DNA of 64,000 nucleotides, taken from Telmatospirillum sp. J64-1. GTDB taxonomy: Bacteria; Pseudomonadota; Alphaproteobacteria; Rhodospirillales; Magnetospirillaceae. Shown piece after piece: positions 1 to 9,158 of this stretch; the stretch's first letter is position 1, and every line of letters starts with the position of its first letter. Under the pieces are notes generated by a model, which saw only the letters and a list, made by a program, of their open reading frames with translations, had not been told where the DNA came from and made no database searches. The DNA lies in contig NZ_SBHN01000016.1 in assembly GCF_006980715.1 (NCBI RefSeq), positions 1-64,000 of the forward strand, written 5' to 3'. The position numbers and the translations under genes were made by a program.

Positions 1-38
1 CGGCCCAGCCTAACTGACCAATCCGCTTGCGTGCCATG
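1..38 (-). CDS. Clipped N-terminus of an unidentified protein (possible transposase)
   Basis: A minus-strand ATG at 36-38 is preceded by AGGAG eight bases upstream, and twelve in-frame residues (MARKRIGQLGWA) run off the left edge. The basic start followed by IGQ resembles the first residues of some IS5-type transposases as I remember them, but twelve residues cannot establish a family. In many alphaproteobacteria tsaE follows a DivL-like kinase near ahcY; this start does not look like TsaE, so that order may be interrupted here. Confidence 0.35.
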
Positions 39-298
39 ACGGCCTCTCCTGTTGATCGAACAGGCCGCTATCGAATCACAATCATGCCTTCCGTGCAAAG
101 GTCTCCAGCATGAGGTTTAACATGTTGATATGTTTGTAGGATTAGCCTCATGCTGAGGAGCCGCAAAGCGGCGTCTCGAAGCATGGGGCGGGCCTAGCGA
201 GGGCTGATACGACGTCAGGCCGTGATGCGCATTAAAGACACGAAACTCTAAGGCGTCGTTTCACGAGAGGGGCCGTTCTTCCCGGCCCTTCTTCTCTC
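39..298. other. Intergenic region with a REP-like palindrome
   Basis: This 260-base gap holds no gene I can support. It contains an inverted pair GCATGAGG (108-115) and CCTCATGC (146-153), immediately followed by a REP-like hairpin. The short ORF across 232-423 overlaps the kinase gene in another frame and looks like a shadow. Confidence 0.6.
146..187. repeat. REP-like palindromic element, copy 1
   Basis: The core is GCCGC-AAA-GCGGC flanked by CATGCT on the left and AGCATG on the right, giving an imperfect hairpin. The 15-mer CGTCTCGAAGCATGG at 172-186 recurs exactly, on the opposite strand, at 59923-59937 next to dnaA. Extragenic palindromes of this style are common in alphaproteobacterial genomes. 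Confidence 0.6.
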
Positions 299-2728
299 CT
301 ATGACGCGGCCGCTTCCATCTGCCCGGCGGGCAGGCGCAGCGTGACCGTGGTGCCTTCGTTGGGGACCGAGACGAGCTCGATCTTGCCGGCGTGAAGCTC
401 GACGAAGCTCTTGACCAGGGCAAGGCCCAGACCGGCGCCCTGCTGGCGCGCTTCGGGCGCAGACCCCCGGGTGAAGCTGGAGAAGACGCGGGCCTGTTCG
501 GCCTGCGGAATGCCCATGCCGTTATCGGCCACCGTCATGACGATCTGGTCGCCCTCGCGCTGGGCCGCCAGGATGATATAGCCGCCGGGCCGGTTGAACT
601 TGACGGCGTTGCTGATCAGGTTGAACAGCACCTGCTTAATGCGGCGCTCGTCGGCGACCATCCAGCCGATATCCAGCGGGCAGTCGAAATTCATCGAGAT
701 ATTCTTCTCGCGCACCCGTTCGCGGGTCAGGTTCAGCACCGATGTCAGCATGGCGTGGACGTCGAAGGTGTCCAGGGTCAGCGACATCTGGCCCGCCTCG
801 ATGGTCGCCAGATCCAGGATATCGCTGATCAGCGACAGCAGCGAATGGCCCGCTTCGGAGATGCCGCGCGTATATTCCACCTGGCGCTTGTTGAGGCTGC
901 CGAAATATTCGTGGCTCAGGATTTCGGAGAAGCCGATGATGGTGTTCAGCGGCGTGCGGACTTCGCAGCTGACATTGGCAATGAATTCCGATTTCAGCCG
1001 GTCGGCGGCGCTGAGGGCGTCGTTGCGTTCCCGCAAGGCCCGTTCCACGCGGGCGGAATCGCTGATGTCGAGCCAGCTCATCAGCACGGCACCATCGGGC
1101 AGCGGAACGCTGGTATAGTCGAGGATCGTGCCGTCGGCACGGTTGAGGCGCCCGCGTGCGGGCTGGCGCTCGGTGAACAGGCGGAGGAAGCGCTCGCGGG
1201 TGGCGGGCCAGGCGCTGGCCGGGAAGAAACGCTGGTGACGGTCGATGATGTCCGTCAGATGGGGCGCGCCTGCCAAGTCGTCCGGGGCGATTTCCCAGAT
1301 GCGGCCGAAGGCGGGATTGGACAGGCGCAGCCGCCCGTCGCCACCGAACAGCGCCACGCCTTCATGCAGATGGTCCAGGGTCTCGCGCTGCACCGCGATC
1401 GAGGTGTTGAAGGACCGCTCCAGCGCCAGGGAATCGGTCACGTCCTCATAGGTCACGATCAGCCCGCCGAAGGGATGGGGCGAGATGATGCGGCGCAGGG
1501 TGCGCTCGTCGGGCAGGTGCAGCAGATCCTCGACCGGTTCGATCAGCGAGGTGAAGCGCTTCAGTTCCTCTTCCTTGAAGCCGCGGTAATCCGCCGTCTC
1601 GGGCAGGCGGCGGCGCTCGCGCAGCTGATCCAGAACGGCGCCGTAAGGAGGCTGGCTGTCCAGCCAGTCGTCGTCCAGGCCCCACAGGGTGCAGAAGGCG
1701 GTGTTGTAGAAGGACAGGCGCGTATCGGGGGCGAAGATGGCGATGGCCGAGGACAGATGTTCCAGCACCTCGGCCTGGGCGGCGACATGGCGGTCCAGTT
1801 CGCTCTTCAGGTCCTCTTCCCGCGTCCGGTCAAGGGCGAAGCCGATGGTCAGCTTCTCGTCCCCGCCGATGGTTTCGGGCAGGGGCGATTCGGTCAGTTC
1901 CATCAGGCGGCGGGCGCCGTCCAGCACCAGATGGAAACTCTCCGTGCGGGGCGAGGCGGCGGCGCGGGCGCGGGCGGCCAGGGCGCGGGCCTGGCGCAAG
2001 GCCGGTCCGGCGGCCAGTTCGGCGCCTTCCTCGACGGCCAGTTCGGTCGAGGGGGCATCGACGGCGCGGGCATAGGCTTCGTTGCAATAGATCAGCGCCA
2101 GATCGCCGTCGCGCATCCAGACCGGCACGGGCAGCAGGTCGAGCAGGGCCTGCAATCGGGCCAGTTCGCTGGTCAGTTCCTCGCGCTCGCCGGCCAGCCG
2201 GTCGAATTCGGCGCTGCCCTCGGTCACGTCGCGCATCCACAGCGTATCGGCCATCACGCGGCCATCGGCATCGGCGGCGCGCATGCCGATGACCAGGACC
2301 CGGCGCATGCCGTCGCGCAAGGGGAGCTCCAGCTCGAAGCCGCGCCCGTCCTGGCGCAGGGCGGCCACCGCCAGTTCCAGTTCGGCGGCTTCGGTCAGGC
2401 CGAAGCTCTGGCGGATGTCGTCCCAGCCGGCATCGAGGCCGCTGATCAGTTCCAGCAGCACCGCCAGACGGCGCGAGCAGCGCTCGGTGCCGTCGGGATA
2501 CCAGCAGAAGAAGCCGTCCGGAGCCGCCAGCAGCATCTCGTCCAGCCGCGCGGCCTCCGTCATGCTGCTTTCCAGTTCGGTGCGCAGCCGGCGATTCTCC
2601 GAGCGTTGCAGCCCCAGGACCGGCAGCAAAAGCGCGACCGCCGTGCCCGCCGCCGTCAGGACCGGCAGGCCGGGACCCAACACCCAATCGGTGAATTCGC
2701 GAACCTGCTGGAGGATATCCTCGATCAC
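299..2728 (-). CDS. divL: DivL-like PAS sensor kinase with Cys at the phospho-acceptor site
   Basis: The 809-residue protein starts at GTG 2726-2728 with GAGG eight bases upstream. It has one N-terminal membrane segment (about 17-40), several PAS-like blocks, a dimerisation/acceptor helix and a C-terminal HATPase with intact N box (FNLISNAVKFN), D box (DNGMGIP) and G box (GAGLGLAL). The H box reads NVSCEVRTPL: residue 588 is Cys (codon TGC, 965-967) where kinases have His. Caulobacter DivL has Tyr at this place and acts as a non-canonical partner of DivK and CckA in cell-cycle control. Proximity to ahcY matches a common alphaproteobacterial arrangement, which supports orthology. By inference it is a signalling pseudokinase or phosphatase-biased scaffold rather than an autophosphorylating kinase. 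It could instead be an unrelated PAS kinase that lost its His. Confidence 0.75.
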   Translation of the reverse strand: MIEDILQQVREFTDWVLGPGLPVLTAAGTAVALLLPVLGLQRSENRRLRTELESSMTEAARLDEMLLAAPDGFFCWYPDGTERCSRRLAVLLELISGLDAGWDDIRQSFGLTEAAELELAVAALRQDGRGFELELPLRDGMRRVLVIGMRAADADGRVMADTLWMRDVTEGSAEFDRLAGEREELTSELARLQALLDLLPVPVWMRDGDLALIYCNEAYARAVDAPSTELAVEEGAELAAGPALRQARALAARARAAASPRTESFHLVLDGARRLMELTESPLPETIGGDEKLTIGFALDRTREEDLKSELDRHVAAQAEVLEHLSSAIAIFAPDTRLSFYNTAFCTLWGLDDDWLDSQPPYGAVLDQLRERRRLPETADYRGFKEEELKRFTSLIEPVEDLLHLPDERTLRRIISPHPFGGLIVTYEDVTDSLALERSFNTSIAVQRETLDHLHEGVALFGGDGRLRLSNPAFGRIWEIAPDDLAGAPHLTDIIDRHQRFFPASAWPATRERFLRLFTERQPARGRLNRADGTILDYTSVPLPDGAVLMSWLDISDSARVERALRERNDALSAADRLKSEFIANVSCEVRTPLNTIIGFSEILSHEYFGSLNKRQVEYTRGISEAGHSLLSLISDILDLATIEAGQMSLTLDTFDVHAMLTSVLNLTRERVREKNISMNFDCPLDIGWMVADERRIKQVLFNLISNAVKFNRPGGYIILAAQREGDQIVMTVADNGMGIPQAEQARVFSSFTRGSAPEARQQGAGLGLALVKSFVELHAGKIELVSVPNEGTTVTLRLPAGQMEAAAS

Positions 2729-2817
2729 TACGCCTGCCTCATCTCACACCGGGGCCTAAACTGACGGGGTAGGCCGAAAAACTCAAGCACGCGCAGAGGG
2801 AGGCGGGGAAAGGCGAG

Positions 2818-3084
2818 CTAATAATGATAGCGGCATTGGGCGATTTCGAGCGCCTTGCCGGCCCCGGAGCCCGAGACGCGGTAAACCAGCCGGTGTTCGC
2901 CGGTGATCCGCCGCGACCACCAGCCCGCCAGGTTCTCCTTCAAGGGCTCGGGCTTGCCCAAACCCTTGAAGGGATCGCGCTTCGCGTCCTTGATCAGGTC
3001 GTTGATCTTCTTGAGGGTATCGCGGTCGTTCGCCTGCCAGTGGAGATAATCCTCCCAGGCTTCCGGCGCCCAGATGAGCTTCAT
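2818..3084 (-). CDS. yoeB: YoeB-type ribosome-dependent mRNA endonuclease toxin
   Basis: The 88-residue protein has the Txe/YoeB start (MKLIWAPEAWEDYLHW) and the family C-terminus CRYHY. Candidate catalytic residues are Glu50 or Glu63, Arg65 and the terminal His87-Tyr88, matching the Glu-Arg-His-Tyr set of E. coli YoeB. Such toxins cleave mRNA in the ribosomal A site and are neutralised by YefM. The gene overlaps the antitoxin gene by four bases (ATGA), so the pair is translationally coupled with the antitoxin first. Length is normal and no lesion is visible, so the toxin should be active when free. Confidence 0.92.
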   Translation of the reverse strand: MKLIWAPEAWEDYLHWQANDRDTLKKINDLIKDAKRDPFKGLGKPEPLKENLAGWWSRRITGEHRLVYRVSGSGAGKALEIAQCRYHY

Positions 3085-3332
3085 TCGGTGGGGTCGTGTT
3101 CAACACCCTGACCGGCATCAAGGGAATCGATCGCCTTCAGCAGGCGCTGGGCGTTGGCCGGGCTCTTGAGCAGGTGGAAGGTCTCCATGATGCCCTCGTA
3201 TTCCTCCTCGGACATCACGACGACGGAGCTTCCCTTCTGGCGGGTCACGGTGAGCGGCCTGCGCGATTCGCAGACCGAATCCATGTAGGACGCGAGGCTT
3301 TGGCGGAATTCGCTATAGCTGACATGGGCCAT
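3081..3332 (-). CDS. yefM: YefM/Phd-family antitoxin
   Basis: The start is ATG 3330-3332 (MAHVSYSEFRQSLASYMD), preceded by GGGAGG. An upstream in-frame Met at 3371 is rejected because it lies inside the operator. The 83-residue protein has the Phd/YefM DNA-binding N-terminus and an acidic, probably disordered C-terminal tail (GQGVEHDPTE) expected to wrap YoeB. It would repress its own promoter alone and more strongly with YoeB. The module sits between ahcY (ending in its own terminator) and divL, so it looks like an independent cassette. Confidence 0.92.
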   Translation of the reverse strand: MAHVSYSEFRQSLASYMDSVCESRRPLTVTRQKGSSVVVMSEEEYEGIMETFHLLKSPANAQRLLKAIDSLDAGQGVEHDPTE

Positions 3333-3352
3333 GACGCCCTCCCTGGCTGAGA

Positions 3353-3370
3353 TGTACAAATATATGTACA
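3353..3370 (-). promoter_or_regulatory. YefM-YoeB operator: two TGTACA boxes
   Basis: TGTACA occurs at 3353-3358 and 3365-3370, with centres 12 bases apart, 20-40 bases upstream of the yefM start. The E. coli yefM-yoeB operator is built from adjacent palindromes with the same TGTACA core. The boxes therefore support both the start-site choice and autoregulation. Confidence 0.85.
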
Positions 3371-3406
3371 ATCCGGCCGAGGGTCAATGTCATATCCGCC
3401 CCAGAA

Positions 3407-3436
3407 AAACGCCCCGGCCTTGCGACCGGGGCGTTT
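3407..3436 (-). terminator. Intrinsic terminator of ahcY
   Basis: An 11-bp perfect stem (AAACGCCCCGG, 3407-3417, with its complement 3426-3436) and an 8-base loop lies 20 bases past the ahcY stop. On the minus strand the stem runs directly into a T-rich tract. It separates ahcY from the toxin-antitoxin promoter. Confidence 0.85.
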
Positions 3437-3456
3437 CCTTGGACGCCGCTTTTCGC

Positions 3457-4803
<1,347 letters not shown>

Positions 4804-4835
4804 CTACCAGTCTCGCGGGGGAACGGCAATAGCGC

Positions 4836-4851
4836 ATAAAGATATCTTTAT
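4836..4851. promoter_or_regulatory. 16-bp perfect palindrome upstream of ahcY
   Basis: ATAAAGATATCTTTAT is perfectly self-complementary and lies 84-99 bases upstream of the ahcY start, in an AT-rich patch of otherwise GC-rich DNA. ArsR-family regulators of the SAM/SAH cycle (SahR, SamR) have been described in Proteobacteria with AT-rich palindromic sites near ahcY. The match to such a site is from memory, so the assignment is tentative. Confidence 0.5.
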
Positions 4852-4875
4852 ATGGTCATGCCTCCATGTGGCAAC

Positions 4876-6123
4876 TCACGCGGCCCGGATGGTGCTGAGG
4901 AAGGCGGAGACCTGTTCGCGCAGGCGCCCGGCCTGGGACGCCAGACGCCCGGCCATGTCCAGGGCTTGGCCGGCGGCCTGACGGGTCTCGCCCGAGGCGC
5001 GGGAAAGCTGCTCGACATGGCTGACGGCCTGTTCGGTATCGCTGGCGGCGCCCTGGATGTTGCGGGCGATCTCGTCGGTGGCGGCGCCTTGCTGTTCCAC
5101 GGCGGTGGCGATGGCGGTGGCGATCTGGTTCAGTTCGGCGATCACCGAGGCGATGGTGGCGATGGTGCCCACCGTCTGTTCCGTGGCCCGCTGCACCGCG
5201 TCGATCTGGGCGGAAATCTCCTCGGTGGCCTGCGAGGTCTGGGTCGCCAGCGTCTTGACCTCGTTGGCGACGACGGCGAAGCCTTTTCCGGCCTCGCCCG
5301 CGCGGGCGGCCTCGATGGTGGCGTTCAGCGCCAGCAGGTTGGTCTGGCTGGCGATGTCGTTGATCATTCGGGCCACGGCGGAGATGCGCCCGGCGGCTTC
5401 GGACAATTCGCCGACCCGGCCTTGTGAGTCCTCGGCCTGTCCGGCGGCTTCGGCGGCGATGGTGGCCGAGCGCTGGACCTGGCGGCCGATCTCGGTGATC
5501 GAGGCCGACAATTCCTCGGCGGCGGCGGCCACGGCCTGGACGCTGGCGGCGGTATGGCCGGTCGAGGCCAGCACCGCTTCGACTCGTTCGTCGGCCTGGG
5601 CGGTGGAAGTGGTCATGGTCTCGGCGCTTTCGTGCATGCGCCCGGCCATGGCCGCCACCTCGCCGACCATTTCTCCCAGCTTGGCCTCGAACTCGCCGCC
5701 CAGGCGGTCGATCATGGCCCGCCTTTCGGCCTCGGCCTGCCGCTTCAGGCTGTCCTGTTCGGCTTGTAGATGCTCGGCATTCTTCAGGTGCTCGGCCAGC
5801 AGGCGGAGGGCACCGGCCATGTCGCCCAATTCGTCGCGGCGGTCGCCCAGGTCGGGAAGGTCCGGCGGCGCGGCCTCGGCCAGGCAGCGCAAGGCGGCGC
5901 CGGTCCGGGCCAGCGGGCAGGCGAGGCTGCGGTAAAGCAGCAGGAAGCCCAGCAGGATGACGGATGCCCCGCCCGCCACCGCCGCCGCCAGGATCTCGGG
6001 GGAGAGGCTGCCGTGCAGCGCCAGCCAGCCGGTTCCGCCCGCCACAAGCTGGGCCGTGAGGCTGGCGGCGACGACCCAGGCGAGTTTCACGGCGGCGGGT
6101 GCATTCAGCCATACCGAAATCAT
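4876..6123 (-). CDS. Membrane methyl-accepting chemotaxis protein with a minimal periplasmic loop
   Basis: The start is ATG 6121-6123, five bases after the stop of the upstream NIT protein. The 415-residue protein has two membrane helices (about 12-37 and 44-67) joined by only about six residues. A HAMP-like linker follows, then a full MCP signalling domain whose hairpin tip carries [21 protein letters not shown]. With no room for a periplasmic ligand domain it cannot sense periplasmic ligands by itself. The co-encoded NIT protein is the obvious candidate sensor. It would feed CheA/CheW. Confidence 0.9.
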   Translation of the reverse strand: MISVWLNAPAAVKLAWVVAASLTAQLVAGGTGWLALHGSLSPEILAAAVAGGASVILLGFLLLYRSLACPLARTGAALRCLAEAAPPDLPDLGDRRDELGDMAGALRLLAEHLKNAEHLQAEQDSLKRQAEAERRAMIDRLGGEFEAKLGEMVGEVAAMAGRMHESAETMTTSTAQADERVEAVLASTGHTAASVQAVAAAAEELSASITEIGRQVQRSATIAAEAAGQAEDSQGRVGELSEAAGRISAVARMINDIASQTNLLALNATIEAARAGEAGKGFAVVANEVKTLATQTSQATEEISAQIDAVQRATEQTVGTIATIASVIAELNQIATAIATAVEQQGAATDEIARNIQGAASDTEQAVSHVEQLSRASGETRQAAGQALDMAGRLASQAGRLREQVSAFLSTIRAA

Positions 6124-6128
6124 CGTCC

Positions 6129-7121
6129 TCAACTCCCGTGCAGGACAAAGACTGCCGTCATGACAGTCAGGCAAAGGGCTGCGGCGCTGCTCAGGGCGCC
6201 GGACAGGCGGAAGGAGCGGGCGGCGGAACCCTGGCGGCGGTTGCTAGCCGCCAGCAGGCGCTGGGCCGTCTCGTCCTCGAGCTGCTTGAAGGCGTCGATG
6301 CGGGCGGTGGCGGCCTTGAACCAGTCTGCGGGACTGGGCAGCGCGGTCGCGGCATCGGCCCGGGACAGTGTCTGCCGCAGCGCCTCGACCTCCCGGAAGG
6401 CCGGGGAAGCGGCGGCGGCGTGCAGCTTGGCGGCGATCTCTTCATCGGCGAGGTCGCGGAAGCTGCCCAGATACAATGTCTGCGATTGGGACAGGCCGCG
6501 CATGCGCGAGCGGTCGGCGTCGGTCAGCACCTGGCGGCTGAGTGCGCCGTTGATCACCGCCCGCTCCTGGCCCGCATATTCCTTGCCGGTGATCAGGTTG
6601 ATATAGGCAAGGCCCAGGGTGGGGACCTTGCCGCGCGCGGTGCGGCGGACGATCTGGCGGACCAGGTCCAGAAGTTGGCCGACCACGGCGGAATAGGCTT
6701 CCACCACATCGGGCGGCGCGATGGCCTTGCCGTCCACCTTCTGCCGGAGGACGGGCAGGGTTTCCAGGGCGTCGCGGCAGCGTTCCAGTGGGGCGGCCAG
6801 GGCGGTGGTGCGATCCAGGCTTCTGGCGGCGGCGGCCAGGAAGGCCGTGGAGACGGCGGAAACCACCGCGCGCTGGTCGTCGAGAGTCTTGTCCCCGTCG
6901 TTCCCGGAGCGCCCGGCATGGGCGGTCGAGAGGCCGCGTTCCTTCTGCAATTCATGGGCAAGCTGGCCGCAGGCGATGGCCAGCCGTACCTGATCCCCGG
7001 CGAGACTGGTGTCCGCCTTCTGCCGTCGCGCGGCGGAAAGCAGCCAAAAGGCCACGCTCAGGGTCGCGGTGGCGATGCAGAGAAGAAAGACCGAGAGGAA
7101 GGAGAGGAGGAGAGCGGACAT
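6129..7121 (-). CDS. Membrane-anchored nitrate/nitrite-sensing (NIT) domain protein
   Basis: The 330-residue protein has an N-terminal membrane helix (about 6-30), a large periplasmic helical domain with the NIT-family signature HELQKERG at 56-63, and a second membrane helix at the extreme C-terminus (about 306-328), after which it stops. NIT domains usually sit in one chain with HAMP and an MCP, kinase or cyclase output. Here the output is missing and the next gene, five bases downstream, is an MCP lacking a sensor. By inference the two form a two-chain chemoreceptor. Ligand identity (nitrate or nitrite) is family-level knowledge only. Confidence 0.8.
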   Translation of the reverse strand: MSALLLSFLSVFLLCIATATLSVAFWLLSAARRQKADTSLAGDQVRLAIACGQLAHELQKERGLSTAHAGRSGNDGDKTLDDQRAVVSAVSTAFLAAAARSLDRTTALAAPLERCRDALETLPVLRQKVDGKAIAPPDVVEAYSAVVGQLLDLVRQIVRRTARGKVPTLGLAYINLITGKEYAGQERAVINGALSRQVLTDADRSRMRGLSQSQTLYLGSFRDLADEEIAAKLHAAAASPAFREVEALRQTLSRADAATALPSPADWFKAATARIDAFKQLEDETAQRLLAASNRRQGSAARSFRLSGALSSAAALCLTVMTAVFVLHGS

Positions 7122-7501
7122 TTCGGGCCTCGCGGCAGTCTAGCCTTGGGCTAGAAGGTGTTTTTACCGTTCTACCAGCAATAAGCATGCCACCCCTTCG
7201 CGCGGGAAAGGGAGGCTGGGGCCCGGGAAACCCTCGTCATTCCCGCGAAAGCGGGAATTCCTGCATCCGCCACTCAATATCTTGCTGCGAGTCCTCAGCA
7301 TTGCCCCAACTTGGATCCCTGCTTTCGCGGGGATGACGGAAAATTGGGAGCTATGAACGTTTTTCCGCGGCCTTGGCCGCGGCCTCGACGGCCGATAGTC
7401 GCAATTTTCCCTGAAATATCACGGAGGATTGCCTGCACACGAATTGGGCGGATTCTGGCTACCGGGCAGGCGTCGCCGCTTTTGTAGGCAGGGTGCGGGC
7501 G
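7122..7501. other. Intergenic region with a mirrored repeat
   Basis: No gene is supported in these 380 bases. The middle is occupied by the repeat listed at 7235-7339. A perfect short palindrome, CCGCGGCC-TT-GGCCGCGG at 7365-7382, has no T-tract on either side, so I do not call it a terminator. Confidence 0.6.
7235..7339. repeat. Intergenic inverted repeat, copy 1
   Basis: The left arm starts CGTCATTCCCGCGAAAGCGG and the right arm ends GCTTTCGCGGGGATGACGG, so the roughly 105-base unit is flanked by inverted arms, each itself a small CCCGCGAAAGCGGG hairpin. A related unit lies at 13782-13884 and a lone hairpin at about 21591-21605. It looks like a non-coding MITE-like or REP-doublet element. 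Confidence 0.65.
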
Positions 7502-7855
7502 TCACTCGTCCCGCACCATCTCCAGCATCCGTTCCAGCACCTCCTCGGGCAGTTCGCGGATGCGTTCGCTCAGGCGGTTCGCCAGCTCGGTGGCGGTGGG
7601 GGACAGGCCGGAAGTGTCGAGCGTGACCTTGGGATGGGACAGGGCCGCCAGCCGCTTCAGGTCCTCGACGTCATCCCAGATGATGCCGAAATAGCCGCAG
7701 ATCTGCATGACCAGCCCCGGGCTGGGGCGGCCGCGATTGCCGTGTTCCAGGGCCGAAAGATAGGCCGAGGACAGATGCAGGTCGGCGGCCATTTCCTTGA
7801 GGGTGATTCCCCGTTCTTCGCGCAATTGCCGCATTTTCTGGCCAAAGGGCGTCAT
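7502..7855 (-). CDS. XRE-family helix-turn-helix regulator
   Basis: The 117-residue protein carries an N-terminal Cro/C1-type HTH (residues 5-65: MRQLREERGITLKEMAADL, then SSAYLSALEHG) followed by a helical tail predicted to dimerise. It is the last gene of the lut-smr run, 44 bases after smr. A local regulatory role is inferred from position; the target is not visible. Confidence 0.8.
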   Translation of the reverse strand: MTPFGQKMRQLREERGITLKEMAADLHLSSAYLSALEHGNRGRPSPGLVMQICGYFGIIWDDVEDLKRLAALSHPKVTLDTSGLSPTATELANRLSERIRELPEEVLERMLEMVRDE

Positions 7856-7899
7856 CTGCTTCCTATCCGCTGGAAGATCCGTGCAGGGGGGAAGATACT

Positions 7900-8484
7900 C
7901 TACTGCCGCCGCCGTTTCAGCAGGACGTAAAGGGCGCCTTCGCCGCCGTCGCGGGGCTGGGCATGGCTGAAGGCGAGGATGCGCTGGCGCAGCGAGCCCT
8001 CGTTGAGCCAGCGCGGCACGGCGGCGCGCAGGACGCCGATGCCGCGCCCTTCCGAATCGCGGCCCTTGCCGGTGATGACCAGCACGCAGCGGCGGTCGGC
8101 CTCATAGCAGCGATGGAGAAAGGCGATCAGGGCCGAATGAGCGGCCTCCTGGGTCATGCCGTGCAGGTCGATGCGGCCGTCGATCGCCATCCGGCCCTTC
8201 TTCAGGCGGTCGGCATTCCGCCGGTCGACTCCGGGCGTGGCGCCGTGATGCAAGGCCGGCAGCGAGGAGGCCGGGCGCGGGGCGGGCGGCTGCGGCGGAG
8301 GAAGGGCGGGCGTGGCCCTGACGGCGGCGGGCATGGGGGCCGGTTCCGGCGGGACGGACTCCGGCCCGGCCAGGTCTTCCCGTCCGGGCAGGGGTTGCAC
8401 GTCACGGGTCAGGGCCCGCCACAGATCCTTTTCATCATGAGAGAGGCCGCGTTGGCTCCGGCGGCGCCGGTTGGGATCGGTCAC
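7900..8484 (-). CDS. Smr-domain protein
   Basis: The 194-residue protein has a basic/proline-rich N-terminal half and a C-terminal Smr domain with DLHG (about residue 107) and VITGKG motifs. Smr domains are nucleases or RNA/DNA-binding modules found in MutS2 and stand-alone proteins. The start is GTG 8482-8484, overlapping the lutC stop (GTGA). Its presence in the lactate operon is probably positional rather than functional. Confidence 0.85.
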   Translation of the reverse strand: MTDPNRRRRSQRGLSHDEKDLWRALTRDVQPLPGREDLAGPESVPPEPAPMPAAVRATPALPPPQPPAPRPASSLPALHHGATPGVDRRNADRLKKGRMAIDGRIDLHGMTQEAAHSALIAFLHRCYEADRRCVLVITGKGRDSEGRGIGVLRAAVPRWLNEGSLRQRILAFSHAQPRDGGEGALYVLLKRRRQ

Positions 8485-9158
8485 GGGGCCGTCGCGCCCA
8501 CCAGCACCAGATGCAGACGGCGCGGGCCATGGGCGCCCAATTGGATGGACAATTCGATATCGCCGGTACGGGACGGGCCGGTGATGAGGTTGACCGTACG
8601 CGGCAGGCCGCCTTCCCCCAGGCGGCGCAGGCGGACCCAGACGTCTTCATAGGTGGCGGTGATGTCCTCGGCCTTCAGCACCACGATATGGGTGTCGGGC
8701 AGGAAGTTCAGCGTGGTCGGGCTGTCCGGCCCCGACAGCAGGGCCAGCGTGCCGGTCTCGGCGATGCCCGCGAAGGCGGGCGTGACCGAAACGCCGTCGC
8801 CCGCATCGGCGGCACGGAATTCCACGCTCATCAGCGGCGAGGATTCCCAGTCCAGCTCCTTCAGGGCCGGGGCGATCACCAGCCGGGGCGGTTCGTTCAA
8901 TCCGGCGAGATAGCGCGCCACCTCGGCAGGGACTTCATCGAGGCTGTCGACCCGCGCCACGCTGGCCGCCGCCGCCTGGGCCATCTCGACGAACAGCGCG
9001 ACCCGCCCTTCCTGGCCCAGCGACAAGGCGCGGGCGGGCAGGACATTGGCGCGGGGTTCGGCAAGGCGCGCCCGCAATTCGTCGGCCCGGCGTTCCGGCA
9101 GCGGGCCGCGTTTCAGCGAGCGGCGGATTGCTCCCAGGATTTCCTCACGGCTCGACAT
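8481..9158 (-). CDS. lutC: LutC-type lactate oxidation subunit
   Basis: The start is ATG 9156-9158 (MSSREEILGAIRR) with AAGGA upstream; the longer frame to 9173 has no ribosome site. The 225-residue LUD-family protein shows GIAETGTLALLSG and the FLPDTHIVVL segment typical of LutC/YkgG. With LutA and LutB it forms the iron-sulfur L-lactate oxidation system described in Bacillus. It overlaps the preceding membrane-protein gene by 14 bases and smr by four. Confidence 0.88.
   Translation of the reverse strand: MSSREEILGAIRRSLKRGPLPERRADELRARLAEPRANVLPARALSLGQEGRVALFVEMAQAAAASVARVDSLDEVPAEVARYLAGLNEPPRLVIAPALKELDWESSPLMSVEFRAADAGDGVSVTPAFAGIAETGTLALLSGPDSPTTLNFLPDTHIVVLKAEDITATYEDVWVRLRRLGEGGLPRTVNLITGPSRTGDIELSIQLGAHGPRRLHLVLVGATAP

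Noticed and set aside
392-2764. A 790-codon plus-strand frame
   Set aside because: Antisense shadow of the DivL-like kinase, Gln/Gly/Ala-rich without recognisable motifs.
7365-7382. Perfect CCGCGGCC palindrome as terminator
   Set aside because: Neither strand has a T-tract after the stem, and it is not directly after a gene end.
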